From assembly GCA_018663815.1 (NCBI GenBank), contig JABJPQ010000090.1, positions 1-6,774 of the forward strand: 6,774 nt of DNA, written 5' to 3'. The notes below the pieces were generated by a model. The model saw only the letters and a list, made by a program, of their open reading frames with translations, was not told the origin of the DNA and ran no database searches. Numbering within the stretch: position 1 is the first letter of the stretch; the number at the start of each line of letters is the position of its first letter. The DNA is from Halobacteriovoraceae bacterium. GTDB lineage: Bacteria; Bdellovibrionota; Bacteriovoracia; Bacteriovoracales; Bacteriovoracaceae. The position numbers and the translations under genes are program-made. Positions 6,324-6,774 of this stretch are shown here, in pieces.

Positions 6324-6774
6324 CTATTTATAACTTCTAAGAGCAGGTTGAATGTATTCAAAAACGAGTGCTTCTTTGTGTAATTTTAAATTTCCGTTAT
6401 CAAATTCCCAAGCCGAGACAAACGAGAAATCCTTATCAACTCTCACCCCCTCACCTTCTTCAGTTTGGTACTCTTCGCGAAAATGAGCTCCGCAGGATTC
6501 CTCTCGAGTTAAAGCGTCAAGACACATCAACTCTGCAAGCTCAATAAAGTCAGCAAGTCGCAAGGCTTTTTCTAATTCTTGATTCAATCCTTTATCATTG
6601 CCTGGTACTTTGAGGTTAGTCCAAAATTCTTTTTTGATTCTCTTTAATTCTTCAATAGCTTTTTTTAATCCCTTTTCATTGCGAGACATAGCACATTCTT
6701 GCCACATGACTTTTCCCAAAGCAACATGAAAGTCATTCAGAGTCTTTTGACCGTTCATAGACATAATTTTTTGA
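6324..6774 (-). CDS. sdhA: Succinate dehydrogenase/fumarate reductase flavoprotein subunit, C-terminal part
   Basis: The frame is open to the window edge, so this is the last 149 residues of a protein usually about 600-650 long; the Met codon at 6764 is internal, since the family reads through here with a similar 'S-x-N-G-x-x-T-x-x-x-F-H' stretch. SdhA carries covalent FAD and oxidises succinate to fumarate (or the reverse) on the cytoplasmic face of the membrane, passing electrons to the iron-sulfur subunit. Visible marks of the C-terminal helical and capping region are FHVALGKVMW, the helix LADFIELAELMCLDALTREE, the substrate-site segment REESCGAHFREEYQTE (about residues 90-105 from the window edge), and the ending FEYIQPALRSYK. 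These match the Bacillus/Bacteroidota/Bdellovibrionota-type enzyme rather than the E. coli SdhA type. The FAD-binding domain lies outside the window. Downstream comes a permease, not sdhB. Confidence 0.93.
   Translation of the reverse strand, partial: QKIMSMNGQKTLNDFHVALGKVMWQECAMSRNEKGLKKAIEELKRIKKEFWTNLKVPGNDKGLNQELEKALRLADFIELAELMCLDALTREESCGAHFREEYQTEEGEGVRVDKDFSFVSAWEFDNGNLKLHKEALVFEYIQPALRSYK

Noticed and set aside
6324..6764. Reading the 146-codon frame as a complete small gene starting at ATG 6764
   Set aside because: The frame is open to the window edge and the sequence matches the C-terminal part of SdhA, so the Met is internal.

Overview
The window is AT-rich and all its genes lie on the minus strand, so transcription runs from position 6774 down to 1. 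Five protein genes fill almost the whole window. Two run off the edges: the 3' end of sdhA at the right, and a large secreted protein at the left whose C-terminus is missing. I see no RNA genes, CRISPR arrays, transposons or clear intrinsic terminators.

Organism: the SdhA C-terminus is of the Bacillus/Bacteroidota/Bdellovibrionota-type flavoprotein (REESCGAHFREE signature, C-terminal RSYK). The multi-PAS hybrid kinase and the exported cysteine-containing proteins suggest a Gram-negative with an oxidising periplasm. A low-GC member of the Bdellovibrionota (Bacteriovoracales-like) would fit, but this is an inference from style; Bacteroidota or another deltaproteobacterial-type lineage cannot be excluded.

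Layout in order of transcription: (1) sdhA 3' end, 6774-6324, core metabolism; no sdhB follows it. (2) An APC-superfamily amino acid permease, 6250-5054, about 11 membrane segments. (3) A soluble hybrid histidine kinase with three PAS domains and a receiver domain, 4994-2523; a GGAG ribosome binding site points to the ATG at 4994 rather than the upstream TTG. (4) A small exported protein of about 118 residues with a CGxxGC motif, 2442-2086. (5) A large exported cysteine-rich protein, 2089 to beyond position 1, which overlaps gene 4 by ATGA and carries weak lysozyme/transglycosylase-like patterns.

How they may work together: genes 2 and 3 are separated by 59 bp and could share a transcript, but nothing ties the kinase to a specific signal or target. 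Genes 4 and 5 form the tightest unit: both have signal peptides, both have several cysteines for disulfides, and their coding regions overlap, so they are probably made together and act together outside the cytoplasm. If gene 5 is a peptidoglycan hydrolase, gene 4 could be its periplasmic partner or inhibitor; that is a hypothesis. The 80-bp gap before gene 4 contains a 10-bp direct repeat, a run of seven G and a possible -10 box placed for leaderless initiation.
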